The position numbers and the translations under genes are program-made. The notes beneath the pieces are model-generated. The model was not told the origin of the DNA. It was given only the letters and a program-made list of their open reading frames with translations, and made no database searches. From the NCBI GenBank assembly GCA_950295325.1, contig OX485803.1:64311554-64371553 (forward strand): a stretch of 60,000 nt of DNA, written 5' to 3'. The DNA comes from Polytrichum commune (Eukaryota; Streptophyta; Polytrichopsida; Polytrichales; Polytrichaceae). Of the stretch, positions 22,149 through 33,700 are shown piece by piece; within the stretch, counting starts at the first letter, position 1; each line of letters opens with the position of its first letter.

Positions 22149-23328
22149 TAAGGGCCACTTCACACACGAGCCAAGAGCCGTGACCATGAAATCGTGAGAG
22201 CCCACATGAAAGTGTCCAAAGGCCGTCCCAACACACCCTCAAAGTCATGTAAGGTAGAGGGTGCTAAAACCAACACTTACACTTTACTAACTTGCACCGT
22301 TCCTCATGGTGTAGAAGTGTCTGGGCCTACATAGTGATGGTTTCGGGTGCCATTAGTGGTGCCACCTCATAGCAACCTTCATTACCTTCATGTAGGTAGG
22401 TGACGGGTTTCACTCTATCTCGGGTTGGTTCAAGGTGGGTTTAGGGTGGCTTATCGATGCCTATTCTATTCATTCTATACACTGCCGAGAGGAGGGGGGT
22501 TATGGCCATTCTTTTCACAGAGTCACGAAAGTAGGCCCACAAAGCACAAAGGGGGTTGGTACCCGGGATCCAAGGTGATGGTCTTGCAAGCAAACTAGGT
22601 AGGATCATGCGCACCGTTACTAGTTGGTCTTGGATCTAGCTTGGGTCTAGTACCCAACTATGTTGTGTTGGTTCTAGGCAATGAAGGTGGGGGACCTCAT
22701 CATATCCAAGGTCATCATACACGGGGCATGTATATTGGTTGAAGGAAGCTAGTGCTTTTGACTTTGAATATTCATCAAATATCTAATTGAGGCTAAAAAT
22801 GTTTTACCTTTCTTCATACCTATGCTTAGAACAAAGGCTAATATGAATATGTATTTTTTATACCAACCATGTAGCCATATGTATGTGCAATAGCTTAAAG
22901 TGTCGGTTTAAGCACCCTCTACCTTAGTGTGGTCATGTATCCTCAAGTGTAGTGTGAAGTCATATGTGACTGGACCCTCAACCAGATGCTATTTCAACGA
23001 ATTTCTATTCATGTGGGCCCTCACACATGATAAAATAAAATAAATCAACGGTTGTGAGTGTTCGGAGTGCCATGGTCTCCCGGTTTTGTGTTAGGCCTAC
23101 CTCCAAGAGGCGGTTTTCGGAACTAGTCCAAGTGACTATGAAACATGGTCCATTTAATGCCATGTAGGAATCCATGTAGACTTTACATCCATCTTCCATT
23201 CACATACTCCATTGGTCCCTCAAGCGTAGTGTGAAGCGAACTTGGACCGGGCCCGCCTTTTCCACCAATGAGAGTGCTTGAAGTGTACCGGTCACATGCT
23301 CTCAATCTCGTGCATGAAGTGGCCCTAA
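22149..23328 (+). mobile_element. Tourist-like (PIF/Harbinger) MITE, family B copy 3, interrupted
   Basis: The element is 22152-23325, flanked by TAA at 22149-22151 and 23326-23328. Ends are GGGCCACTTCACACACGAG and TGCATGAAGTGGCCC. Subtracting the insertion at 22252-22924 and its extra TA leaves 499 bp, matching the 500-bp copy at 17231-17730. It begins three bases after the hAT element's target duplication. Confidence 0.87.
22250..22926. mobile_element. TIR element with TA target duplication nested in family B copy 3
   Basis: The element is 22252-22924 (673 bp). Ends are AGGTAGAGGGTGCTAAAACC and, on the right, the complement of AGGTAGAGGGTGCTTAAACC. TA flanks it at 22250-22251 and 22925-22926. 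The empty site is visible in copy 1 (…ATCATGTAGTGTGG… at about 17333). No open frame. A TA target suggests the Tc1/mariner group; superfamily unproven. Confidence 0.82.
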
Positions 23329-23369
23329 GGCAAGTGGGTCTTAAATGGTTAGCTTTTCCAACTAGCCAC

Positions 23370-23630
23370 TTCTAGGATACGTAACACACGATTAGCCCAA
23401 GATGGTTAGCATATCCATATCAAGGCCATAGCTACTTTCCTCATAATTTTTGAAGTTCATATTAATATTTTTTTTATTTGTCTAAGTGAAATTCTCGTGC
23501 TCTTTAAATGCTCATATGGATCCCTCCCAATTATGTTGATTGTTGAGTTTGTCACGGGTTGTCATATTTTAAGCACGTTCTCTAATCTCTTTTACACACA
23601 TGTTTTTTTGAGTGCATGTTCAATAATAGC
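23370..23630 (-). repeat. Dispersed repeat family A copy
   Basis: Carries 'TACTTTCCTCATAATTTTTGAAG', 'CTCATATGGATCCCTCCCAA.TATGTTGA' and 'TCTAATCTCTTTTACACACATG', matching 56890-57070. Confidence 0.55.
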
Positions 23631-23999
23631 ACTTGTAATGGAGAGGGGGTTTACAATGTACATTGAAAAGTGTTACATCTTGTAAGAACAAATTTAAGAA
23701 AATATACTCAAATATAGGTGAACTACAACACAACATGAGGAATTGAACAAGATATAGACAAACTTACATATAGATTGATAGATATGCTAGCTCTGTGAGG
23801 GATCAAGTAAGAAAACAAAAAAAAACAAAAAATGTTGGTATATTTGTACCGATTTGATTGCATATAATACTTATCACTGTCCATTGTGATGTAAGGTAGG
23901 TTTAGTACCTTCCTTTTGAAAGGTAGGCTTTGTGTATAAGAGGTAAATGTGTCCTTGGTGTATAGGGTGAAGAAAAAGGGGGGGGGGTGTGAGAGGAGG

Positions 24000-25533
24000 T
24001 GCATGTTGTCATGGTGGCAGTGTAAGTAGTGCATGTCTTTGGTCCAATTTTTGTTTGTTTAGTATTAGATATTTGAGATATTGAATGGCATCTTGATGCA
24101 TGGATTTCATTAGGCTTTTGATATTGGTCATCAGAATTAAATGTTTTTGAGTTTAGTAATGGAGTATTTGTGTATGATCCCGCAACATCAATTGTAAGGG
24201 TTCCTAGGGGGTGGAATATTCATCCTTTTTGTTTAAGCATCATATTTTGTATGTTTTATTTCTCAATAGTTGTTTTTTCAGTGTCGGTTGTGACAATATT
24301 TGAATTCTATTGGTTGTATCATGAGGGTGGGGGAATGTGTTATTGGTGTGTGACTTTCCTCGATGCTCAAATGGGTCTGCAATGTGCATGATTCAAGTAG
24401 GGTGAAGCTCTAGGCGGCTACTTCTTCGACTATGACCTCTGCTACCCTCCTATGGTGTGCCTCATTGGTACTTATTGTTGATAATTGAGTGAGGGTGAGA
24501 GATGTTGGAGAGATAGATGTTGGAAGGAATGTGGGAGTGGGTGCTATGTAGGAACTTAGGTTGAGTGGGTTGTTGTGTGCAAGTGCCCGGTAGTGGTTTT
24601 TTGGAGTGAGTGCCGAGGCCATGTATGTTTTAGTATTTTTTGGGTTTCCGTCCAGTGGGTTATGCATGTGCTTGTGGCATTATGTTTGTGGGTGATTAGA
24701 TGGTGGGATTGGCGTTGTTTGAGTAGTATTGTTGGACGATGTGTTTTTGGCTTGTATGGATTGCTTGCTTGTTGGTTGCGGTTGGAACGATGGTGATGTG
24801 TATAGTTTACAACTTATTGTTTTATGTTTGGTGTTGGTTTGTGTGTGGGCATGAGTTGTGTGCAGTGTTGTTGTGGGCGCCCGTCTTTGTTTGGGGGTGC
24901 AAAGGTTTTGCAAGGTTAAGAATACTTTGTGGGTGCCTTTTCGGGTTATTGTTAAGGTGTCGTTTTGCTAATTGGGAGATGGTTGGGTGTAGTTTTGCAA
25001 GTGTTCAAGGGTGCATAGTACCAACATTGGGTGTTGGCGTTATGCACTGATGTTTTGTATGTATGCGTGAGATTTTTACCTCCTATTGCTTGAGTGTTGA
25101 TTGTGGCTTTGTATTGCAATTTGGTGTGTGTGGAGCTCAAGAGTTGATTGTCTCCTTGTGGTTGCCCTCTGTGCTTTTACGAGGAAGGAATACGGGGGTT
25201 CCTTTACGGTATGCTTTATGCTTTCTTGTTTTGGTGTTTTGGAGGAGAGTGTAGCGGTTTGGTGTGTGTGCCAAGGTTATAAGATGCGTTTGTGTGTGTT
25301 GTGTATGTGAGGTGGCATGTGCTTGTTTTGGTATGCTTTGGGGCTAATAGAGGAAAGATGTGTGTTTGGAAGCCAGTGGATTCCATACGTTAGGAGAGCG
25401 CCTTTGTGAGTTGGTTTTTGAGTATTATTTATGTGTGGTACCATAATGAAATCCCTTCACATGTATATGCATGCGTGGAGCTTTGTGGAGTTTCTTTGTG
25501 GTCTTTGTGTGTGTGGCATTTGACTTTACTGTC
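24000..25533. other. G+T-rich, strand-skewed region without a recognised gene
   Basis: From about 24160 to 25500 the + strand is dominated by G and T, with few A and C. Overlapping frames of 60-103 codons open on both strands, as expected from skew. None contains a known domain, and I see no splice-joined protein. Poly-G at 23972-23979. Confidence 0.5.
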
Positions 25534-26439
25534 TACAGTCTAACCTTGATAATGTCACCCTTGTTAATAGAACACCTTGACATTGTCACCTAAAAGTTTG
25601 AAACCGATTTTCATAGTGTAAAATTCCCTTGTTATTATCCCTATCACCCTTGGTAATGTCACTATTTTTTTCCAAAATCCGTAGTGTAAATGTGATAATA
25701 CCAAGTATGGATGGATTGTATGTGATGGTTGGATGAACAGATTGTAGTAGCCGAAAGGGTCATGCGCCGCCCCTGTGATAAATGCAATGCTATTCTCTGG
25801 AACTTGATCGTGCACCAACCCTGAACGGTGTTGTCTATACACGGCACTCAAAGGTGTTGTCTTTTCACGGCGCTATCAAGACTTCTCGGCCTTTATGCAC
25901 CCCACCTTCTGTCACATGTGTTCAACTGTGTGTCTTTTCACGGTGTTCACGCATGTGGGCACAAGAAGAAGAAGAAGAAACCAAGGAATTTTGCTTCACG
26001 GAGCTAAAGATGTTTTGAATTTTATGGCTAGCCAAGGTTCTCACATTTTCAACACTCTGGAGTTGTTAGGAATGGAAAAAATCCATGACAAACTCATTAG
26101 AATTGGTGTTGCACATTTAACATCAACAAAACAATGTGACATTAGAAGCTTCTTTGTCTCTAGTGAGAGGTCTTTACCTGATCTTAATGACACATTATGA
26201 TGTGCTCTTGTTGTTATTCACAATTTTGAATTAGTTTTTACATTCAAAAACATTGAAGTCTCGTATTTGTTATTTTCTTTTTTACATTGTAATTTTATTT
26301 TGATTTTCTACCTATTTTTTTGATAATATCACATTATGCACAAATCTTCAAAATGTGACATTATCAAATATGTCACACCTTGTTTATATCACTCTTTTTG
26401 GTGACATGGATGGTGTGACATTATCAAGGTTAGACTGTA
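25534..26439 (+). mobile_element. pogo-like (Tc1/mariner superfamily) element
   Basis: The element is 25536-26437 (902 bp), flanked by TA at 25534-25535 and 26438-26439. Inverted ends are CAGTCTAACCTTGATAATGT and its complement. The CAGT..AACCT start resembles plant pogo/Emigrant ends. Subterminal 'ATAATGTCAC' and 'CCCTTGTTA' blocks recur at both ends. Holds a transposase remnant. Confidence 0.85.
26000..26200 (+). pseudogene. Probable pogo/Tigger-type transposase C-terminal remnant
   Basis: The end of an open frame that runs 25895-26200. The part from about 26000 reads like a transposase tail, with LNFMASQGSHIFNTLELLG and then KQCDIRSFF before the stop. A KQ..I..FF-type ending is common in pogo/Tigger-like transposases. 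No DDE catalytic region or DNA-binding domain is present. The first third of the frame looks unrelated. Assignment rests mostly on its position inside an element with pogo-type ends. Confidence 0.45.
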
Positions 26440-27690
26440 CCCACGTATGTTTCATCTTTCCATTTTATACCACCATGTGTTGGAAAGTCAACCTTCATTA
26501 TTTTGATGGACCGGTTCGAGACAAAATCTTCACTTTGCATCTCAATTGTGATTTTGAAACAATAAATGACAATAATGTCAATAACCCCAATTTCAACTTC
26601 TATTGTTTTCTTCAAAGTGGACAACTACATACTTTCACATGAACATTGTTTATATTATTCCAAGGACTTAAAATGCAATTTATTGGTGGAATGAGATAAA
26701 ATGTCAATGATCAACATTATCCACTTGGGGGGGGGGGGACCTATGTGACTAAAAGGGCCAAACGAGGTTTATGACCCAAGAATTTTTTTTTATGTAACTT
26801 AGATATGCTCTAATTCATGTGACCTCAATGTCATTGTCCTCCAACTCTTCGCATCTGCCTTCTTGGCTACTGCATAGGGTCTAAGGTGAGGTATGGTCCC
26901 ACTCTAAGCTAAGCATCGTAGAGGAGTACAATTTAATTAATATGGTTGATTAAAATTCATTACACTTGATTAATTTGAATGTGTATGAATACTTGTGTAA
27001 GTAGAAGGAATTAACTAAACTATTATAAATTAGACAAAATAAAAAAAAATACACTCATTTAAGATATGTTTTAGAACGACACAGACCCTTTCAAATGATA
27101 AGTCATATAAATTATAAGGTCCTCAATGCTAATGAGGGATTTTTAATATTTTTGAGTTCCAATTTAATTACATGCTTATATGTGTGTGTGTGTGTGTGTG
27201 ATTTTGATTTTGGACCTTGAAGGTGAAGTGAACATATGGGTTTTATGGACAAACGGCTTTCAAGAATGCCAAGGCAATTTCTTTTTAAGTTGGGCATGGC
27301 AAACAACACTTTTTAGTTGGGATAAAAAATCAATTTTTTGGCAAGGTCGCCCAAGGTGCTAGATCATGGGCCCCGACCTTGACATTGCTCCCCCTGCAAT
27401 ATCATAAATATATATGAAAGGGTAATAACTTGGTAGAGTGGGGCTCATGTGGTTTGGCATGAGCTCTAACCCTAGCTTGCATATTTATTGTTGGAGCGGC
27501 CCAGCTGTCGTGGTCGGCAACTTCATATAACAAATCATTGGTATGTTAATTGATATAGGAAATTTGAATGCTAAAGTGTGGGTGTTGTTCGGTCTGATTT
27601 TTCATGTTCTTCAACTTCTACCAAGTAGATTTACACAATGAGACTTGTGTCACGTTAGCTAGCAAATTTATGATGGAGCATCAATAAAAA
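26440..27690. other. Intergenic DNA; repeat family J copy at 26590-26840
   Basis: Family J counterpart of 10920-11265. A (TG)n run lies at 27180-27199 and a poly-G at about 26727. No gene recognised; frames at 27112-27362 arise from the microsatellite and chance. Confidence 0.45.
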
Positions 27691-27699
27691 TTGGATCTC

Positions 27700-27915
27700 A
27701 TGTATTTACTCATGGTTATTGGAACTGCATGTTTCTTGATTCCTTATCTGAATGCATAGGTCCTCCTGATTGTGTTCACTGTTGAGTGTGGAGTAGTTTA
27801 TAAATTTTGAAGATCTAGTCCAATCGCTTTTACATACATGCTTTTATGGTGTTTGTGTTTTGATCATGACCTAACCACACACCAATCAAATATAGGGCAT
27901 GATTAAGAAAAGTAA
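27700..27915 (-). repeat. Dispersed repeat family A copy, diverged
   Basis: Has 'GTCCAATCGCTTTTACATACATG', 'CCTAACCACACACCAATCAAATATAGG' and 'GATTAAGAAAAGTAACC', as in the copies at 35400 and 57100. Confidence 0.5.
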
Positions 27916-30516
27916 CCAAATAGCACATGTATAACTTAAAACATAAATAGTTGTCACATAAGGATCTGATTACAATGTTCGAGTATTCCAAGGAAAACAT
28001 TAGAGTTATTTGTAAAGTAAAGTTAACGAAATCATGGGTTTAGTCCCAAACCTTGAGTTTATGAGAATTAAGACAAAGTCACCAAGTTTTCTCAAATTTT
28101 AAAGTACTATACACAAAGAGTGGTGTTGGGCAATTACAAATTGGCTTTATAACTTGTCCTACTAGAATGGGTGGGCCAAGCTAACCTTGCATAGGCCGAT
28201 CCGGGATTTAGGACAACAAGTCCTATGTGCATACCCTATTTTAGATCCTAAAATTCTCTCAAAGTTTGAGAGGTGGAAAGAGGAGGTCCGAGAAGTTTCA
28301 CATGACTTTCAAAATAGGCTCTAATACATGACGAGCTAACAAGCTATTAATAGAAAGTTTTCTCAAAGAAGGATCAAAAACCACAAGTCCACTCTATTGG
28401 TATCGAACTTCATGCAAATGATCCAACTAAGGTATGTGGGTGTTGTTTGATTCATTTTTCATGTTCTTCAACTTCTCTTGATTAGGTTTACACATCGAAA
28501 CTTGAGTTGCATTAACAAATCTACAATGAAGCATACAAAGAGAAGAAAAAAATCAAATTGAAAATTGGATCTCTCTTTTGTTATGGTTATAATAATTGCA
28601 TGTTTGTTTCTTAATTAGTTGAATATGTAGGTTCTTTGATCCCCACCAAACCACACACCCGCATGTCTTCTAATATTTGTGTATAAATTAGTAGGTATGC
28701 AAGTAGGAACATGTCATTTTCATCCCCGAAACAATAATGGTTGTGATGTGATCAATCTACGAAATGACCGGTGGAACGTTGAACTCCACTAAATATGATA
28801 TTTAATGTCACATGATATTTAATGTCACTATGTTAACTTTTCATATGACATGTCTTATGAATAAGTGAACAAACATTGTCGTGGGTGATGGATGAGTTCA
28901 TCCGTTGGTCAAAACCCTACCTTCTCTTGTCAACAACTTGTGATGAAACATTGTCATGGATGACTGAAATTTGGATGAAAAATCACTTGGTAAATGATAG
29001 TAATCGCAACATTATAAATCTACAATCCCCCAAACGATTTACAAGGAATGGCGAATAATGTTGGGTTAACATTTAGTGTTGGTGACACTATACTACAGTT
29101 TACAATTAGTATTGAGCAAGACAACGAGAATTGGTGACACTAAATATCATGTCACCAATTCAAAAAACAAGTGGCATCTTGAACAAACAATGTGGGGATG
29201 GTCTAGGACATTATTTGCATATGCATAGGTGCACGGATTGGACGATGCATGTCCAAACTAGTGAAGGCAGGTATTCGATGTGACATGATAAGATACAACA
29301 TAAGATAAGGTATGTGTTTTTATGTGGTCACTCTTCTCAATTGGTCATATGATTTTGAGTGGGTCTACCTGTGCTTGTACTTAAGAACGGACACCAAACA
29401 TGCACATATAATGATGCGATTGGACTATGACCTCGATAAAAATTTATCAACCATTTTACATTCAATAGTTAACATGAAAGATTGATCTCATGCACTTTTG
29501 CATTTCAACTTTGATTTTGAGACTTGAAAATGACGATCTTCGTGATTCATGTCTATTAACATGATGTAACAAATCCCAATTTGATCCAATGGCCAAAAAT
29601 GTACGTGGTGTTGGATTTGCCCATGCCTCAATCATGTTCATCCAATTTGCAGAATGAGCACTCAATTTATCGAATGGAGAAATATTCCTAAATTCCCAAA
29701 GTCTTAAATTTGAACCGATTATATCTCAAACTCAAGCGGTTCATATGTAACTACACTTAATAGTCCCACTAGTGTGGGTGAAATATTAGCGTGGGCCACA
29801 CTAATTTTCTAGTCAAGGTGGAATTAATGTGAGTCCAAACTTTGGGTCTCCATTTGACCAACACGCTGAATAGAAGTTATAGGAAAAAAATAGCATTTTG
29901 AAATTTTAAATTCCATAATAATTTTCTAAAAATGATTAATGACTAGAAATTTAGTGCAGGTTGGAAATTAATGTGGCCCACATTGATTCTCATTATGAGG
30001 ATTAGATTCTCATTGATTCTCAAAAATTTATTTTCATTTTTTACTAGAAACTAATAGTGTAGCTGTCAGTTCTTCCCAATCAATGCTTTGAAGTGCTGTG
30101 AAGTATGTGAGATGCATATTCTCCCACTTGGATAGTGTAACCATGTTCATACACCAAATATCCTATTTAGTGTCACTTACTATCTGGAATCGCACAAGGC
30201 TCTTATTATTTATTGTAAATCTCATATTTTACCAACAAACGTTAAATTGGTTGTTAGGACATTATAGAACATTAACAACTTTACTTGGTAAAAAACCACA
30301 TCAATAGTAAAAAGATATACCACTGTGTAAATCCAAATAGTAAGTGACACTCAATCTCATATTTAGTGTAGTTGTCATGGGTCATGCCGGAGCATTGACG
30401 AGTCTCTAGTTTTGTATCATGCAGTGGAATATATATAGTTCGAGAATCAATTTGAAAATTGTGGTCCACGTTGAATAAGTACATAGCATCATCCTGAAAT
30501 TCAGAATAAGTGTGAC
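27916..30516. other. Intergenic DNA, no gene recognised
   Basis: 27580-27730 and 28435-28650 are diverged direct relatives ('TGTTCTTCAACTTCT', 'TTTACACA', 'GATGGAGCAT/AATGAAGCAT'). The motif 'GATATTTAATGTCAC' occurs twice at 28797-28836. Frames of 60-67 codons here have no known motif. Confidence 0.4.
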
Positions 30517-31463
30517 TACCGTAGTTTACTAGCAGGTTAGGTAACTTGCTGCCTAATATTTAATTAAAGTTCAAAAATTAGGTTCGGCACCTAAAAATAA
30601 TATATTCATATTTTCGGCAATTTTCTCTTTTAATTTTTAAAAATTCGGCTTACATTCATTTTTAATTTTCTATTTCAACTTATATCTTGTACATCTCTCT
30701 TGCATTGAATGACAAGTAAGATGTGAGTGAAGAGTTGAGAATGCTCTGTGCTTTATGCAAGTAGAGTGGAGTTGTGTTCAACAATGCATATGGGATATGT
30801 AAACTTTGAGGTGAAGCACCGAGTTAGACGTCATTTTTATAACACGCATAACTTTTGCATAGAGTCTTCAAATGACATAAAATTTGTTGGAGGTGAAAGA
30901 TTACTTGATTTCTAAACTTTTCTTAGACCAACAAAATTCCAAAAAAGTTGATCTTCTATGCACAAATGAGCTCCAAAAAACTGTTATGAACGCATTTTAA
31001 TTTTTTGATCTTTATACGGCTGCAATGTTTTGTCCATATCTTTTGCATAAAGACTTATTTTGACACAAAACTTGTTGGAGGTGGAAGAAGGATTGATTTC
31101 TCAACTTTTGTTAGTTGGACAAAATTCTATAAAACTTCATCTTCTATGCTCAATTGGACTCCAAAAATTTGTGTACAACACATTTGAAAAGCCTCGCCTA
31201 GAGTCTTGCTACTTCTTAACCAATATTCTTTGTGGACTAATGTACGTGAGCTTGATTACAAAAGGAGCACCTTCTCTCCTTCAAAATTCGCATATGCTTC
31301 CATTGTAAGTAAAACTCTAGTGAGAAGTAAAATTTTCTTACTTTTAGGCAATTTTGAAAAATAATTAATTTTATATTCGGCAAAAAATGCCAATAATATT
31401 CCAAAATTTTAGGCATCTATTTTTAGAATTATTTTGTGCCGAACCTGCTATTAAACTACGGTA
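30517..31463. mobile_element. TIR element with TA target duplication
   Basis: The element is 30519-31461 (943 bp). The left end reads CCGTAGTTTACTAGCAGGTT and the right end is the complement of CCGTAGTTTAATAGCAGGTT. TA flanks both sides. A second inverted block GGTTCGGCAC lies just inside each end. Interior blocks at 30845-30995 and 31025-31185 are direct near-copies ('AAACTTGTTGGAGGTG', 'CTTCTATGC'). No transposase recognised. Confidence 0.75.
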
Positions 31464-31958
31464 ATAGGCTCTAATTGACACCTACTGGATGATTTGGTTT
31501 CCTAAGACCTACCCAAAGGGTAATAGTAAAAACATGCCCTCTAAAAGTTGATTGTTGATTCATCTCAATTAAAATCCATTGGACTAATTTGGGGTCCAAA
31601 TGTCCTTAATTCAATTCACTTTATCTGTAGATAATAATTTCCACGCTCTACTATTATAGTTGGTGTTTTTGCTTTCCCCCTCCCCCTTGGTAGATGTCAT
31701 GAACACTCACCCCCACTGGACCTCTTTGCAAGGATTCATTTCATGACACCTACCCAAGTTTGTAAGTAATTGATTCAATTCTCTTATGTTGGAAAGGTTG
31801 GGCTATACAACGTTTATGTGTGTTGTCATGGAACTCTTCATTGAAATCTTGTCGTTAGCCAATGGAGTTGTGATAATCACCAAGGCCAATAACAACTGTG
31901 AATGATAGTGAAAGTGATCATGGGTATGATGTAATAGAATCCCCAAAATTGCGGTGGA
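31464..31958. other. Intergenic DNA, nothing recognised
   Basis: 31540-31600 weakly resembles the middle of family K ('CATCTCAATT..', 'TTTGGGGTC'). Otherwise unrecognised. Confidence 0.35.
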
Positions 31959-31959
31959 T

Positions 31960-32251
31960 TTGACATTGCCTTACAATAAATAAATAAGTAACCAATGTCG
32001 GGAAATCCAATGTGAATTTGAGTTTGTTGGCCCTACCCTACTCAAGAATCTTCTTGGTGCAGGGTGGGGTTTATTGCCTACCTTGCGGTGGATGGGCTCT
32101 TGGTTTCCTACTTATTTGTCTAGTTTTACCATCAAATACAAAGAAGATTTCACTCCAAGAATCGAACCGCCGACCACCCATTCGGAAATGGATACATGTC
32201 CACTATCACCTGGTAGTTTAGGGTCATCTCGGACCTTGACATTGGCTTACG
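31960..32251 (-). mobile_element. tRNA-derived-type SINE, copy 2 (minus strand)
   Basis: The body is 31976-32235, about 260 bp. On the minus strand it starts GGTCCGAGATGACCC, carries the pol III B-box GGTTCGATTCT (complement of 32158-32168), and ends in a TTATTTATTTAT tail. Flanks are 16-bp direct repeats TTGACATTGCCTTACA (31960-31975) and TTGACATTGGCTTACG (32236-32251), two mismatches. A-box less clear. Confidence 0.82.
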
Positions 32252-32378
32252 ATCTTAAAATTGGCCACCAAATAGTTGTGAAACATTTTCTTCTTTTTCT
32301 TCTTCAATATTTCAATTTCAGAAATTGGGGATAAGCCATTTGCTGAAGAAAAGGAGCCAACCCAAGACATACAATGTA

Positions 32379-32395
32379 CCCCCCCCCCCCCCCCC
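32379..32395. repeat. Poly-C run
   Basis: Seventeen consecutive C in an otherwise AT-rich neighbourhood; length may vary or be affected by assembly. Confidence 0.9.
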
Positions 32396-32489
32396 GGCGC
32401 CCGGAATAGCCATGCGCAAGCTAAGGAAATGAAATCCCAAGAGTATTCCTACATGAACAATGAACTCTCTAGCACACCAATTGGAGTGA

Positions 32490-33359
32490 TAAGAGCATCT
32501 CGGTTGTTGTCACCAAATCTCCCTTTAGCTCTATTCTAGAAAAAACAAACGCATAGTGATCACCATGGCATTCCACCACATCTCCCTCTAGAGTAAAATC
32601 ACCTTTTCCCAATCAGGGCCCCATTGGGGATTACATAGGGTGTCATAATTTCGATCATGTTTGGACTGATTTTAGTCATATCTTCTCGTGGGTGGTTAAA
32701 ATAAGGTTCCACGTTTGACAATTTCTAAGGGTTAGTTTCCATGTAGACCGCTTGCCCACTAGAGTCTAGTGGAAATGTAGACGCCACTAGGTGGAATCTG
32801 CATTTCCATTAGAATTTGGTGGGCAAAGTGACCTACATGGAAACCAACTCTAAGTCTCCAACTTTGGTTATGGTATGACTAGGGAATCGATAGTGCCATG
32901 GCACATGTCCCTGGTTGTTGAGTGCTAAAGTGAGGAGGTTATGGCAGACGCTAGACATTAGTAATGTGTTTAGGTCCACTTTGGCTTCAAAAATTCAGTC
33001 TTTTTGATTCAAGGAATAAAAATTACCAATAAAATTGTAGTCCTCCTTATTTCTATCCTCCTACACTAGAAAAATTCACACCGCCTTATACTTCTCCAGA
33101 TTTGGCACAAAATCTCTTAAGTGATCAGTTATGGGCACCTCTACTTCTACATCGGTCATCGTCGATTTAAAATCACTGAAATGAAGAGGAGATCTAATTC
33201 AAATATAATAATATAGGGGCTCCTCTACCGTGGTCAAATCTCTCCTAGTGCTAGAAATTTGTCTCTCATATCACTCCAAGCTTTATTTTATCCTCTACCG
33301 TCATTACAATGGAATAAGAATTGGATAGAGATGTGGTGGTGGCATTATAGATGCTCTAC
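32490..33359. mobile_element. Possible PIF-like element with GAGCATCT ends
   Basis: 32493-33356 starts GAGCATCT and ends AGATGCTC, flanked by TAA and TAC. Only 8 bp of the ends match strictly, so boundaries are tentative. 32600-33190 also aligns with 35555-35950 (family I), for example 'AATAGTGCCATG.CACATGTCC' and 'ACACCGCCTTATAC'. It contains the nested MITE at 32729-32850. Confidence 0.4.
32726..32853. mobile_element. Tourist-like MITE, family C copy 1
   Basis: The element is 32729-32850 (122 bp), almost wholly a foldback: left GGGTTAGTTTCCATGTAG, right the complement of GAGTTGGTTTCCATGTAG, with the match continuing through GCTTGCCCACTAG-like sequence for about 50 bp. TAA flanks both sides (32726-32728 and 32851-32853). 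Confidence 0.78.
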
Positions 33360-33399
33360 GGTAGGTGACAACCCTTATTTAGTTGCTTCAAAAAAAAAT

Positions 33400-33700
33400 A
33401 GGACACCTATATTTGAGCGGCATGTGGCTTGGTGTGGCTTCAAGAACAAACACCTTAAAGACATGTGTTTGAAAGAGAGTGGACTGCGTGCTCACAAAAT
33501 GATAACACTCTAGACTCAATAGTCCACATAATCGGGAGAACTTGTTTACCGAGCGCTAAAATCTTCACTTCAATAATGAAGAAGATATTCATACGAACAT
33601 TAAAAATTGTGAGAAAAGTGGCTACAACCTCAACTTGGGTTTGCTAACCATCTTACACCGATCATGTGTTTCATATCCTAAGAGGAAGCAACCATTTAAG
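33400..33700 (+). repeat. Dispersed repeat family A copy
   Basis: 'GTTTGAAAGAGAGTGGACT', 'GCTCACAAAATGATAA', 'AAGATATTCATACGAAC' and 'AGAAAAGTGGCTACAACCT' match the complement of 6700-7040. A 60-codon frame across it is chance. Confidence 0.6.

Noticed and set aside
24410-25310. Cluster of overlapping frames on both strands
   Set aside because: Expected from the G+T skew, with no shared exon structure or domain.
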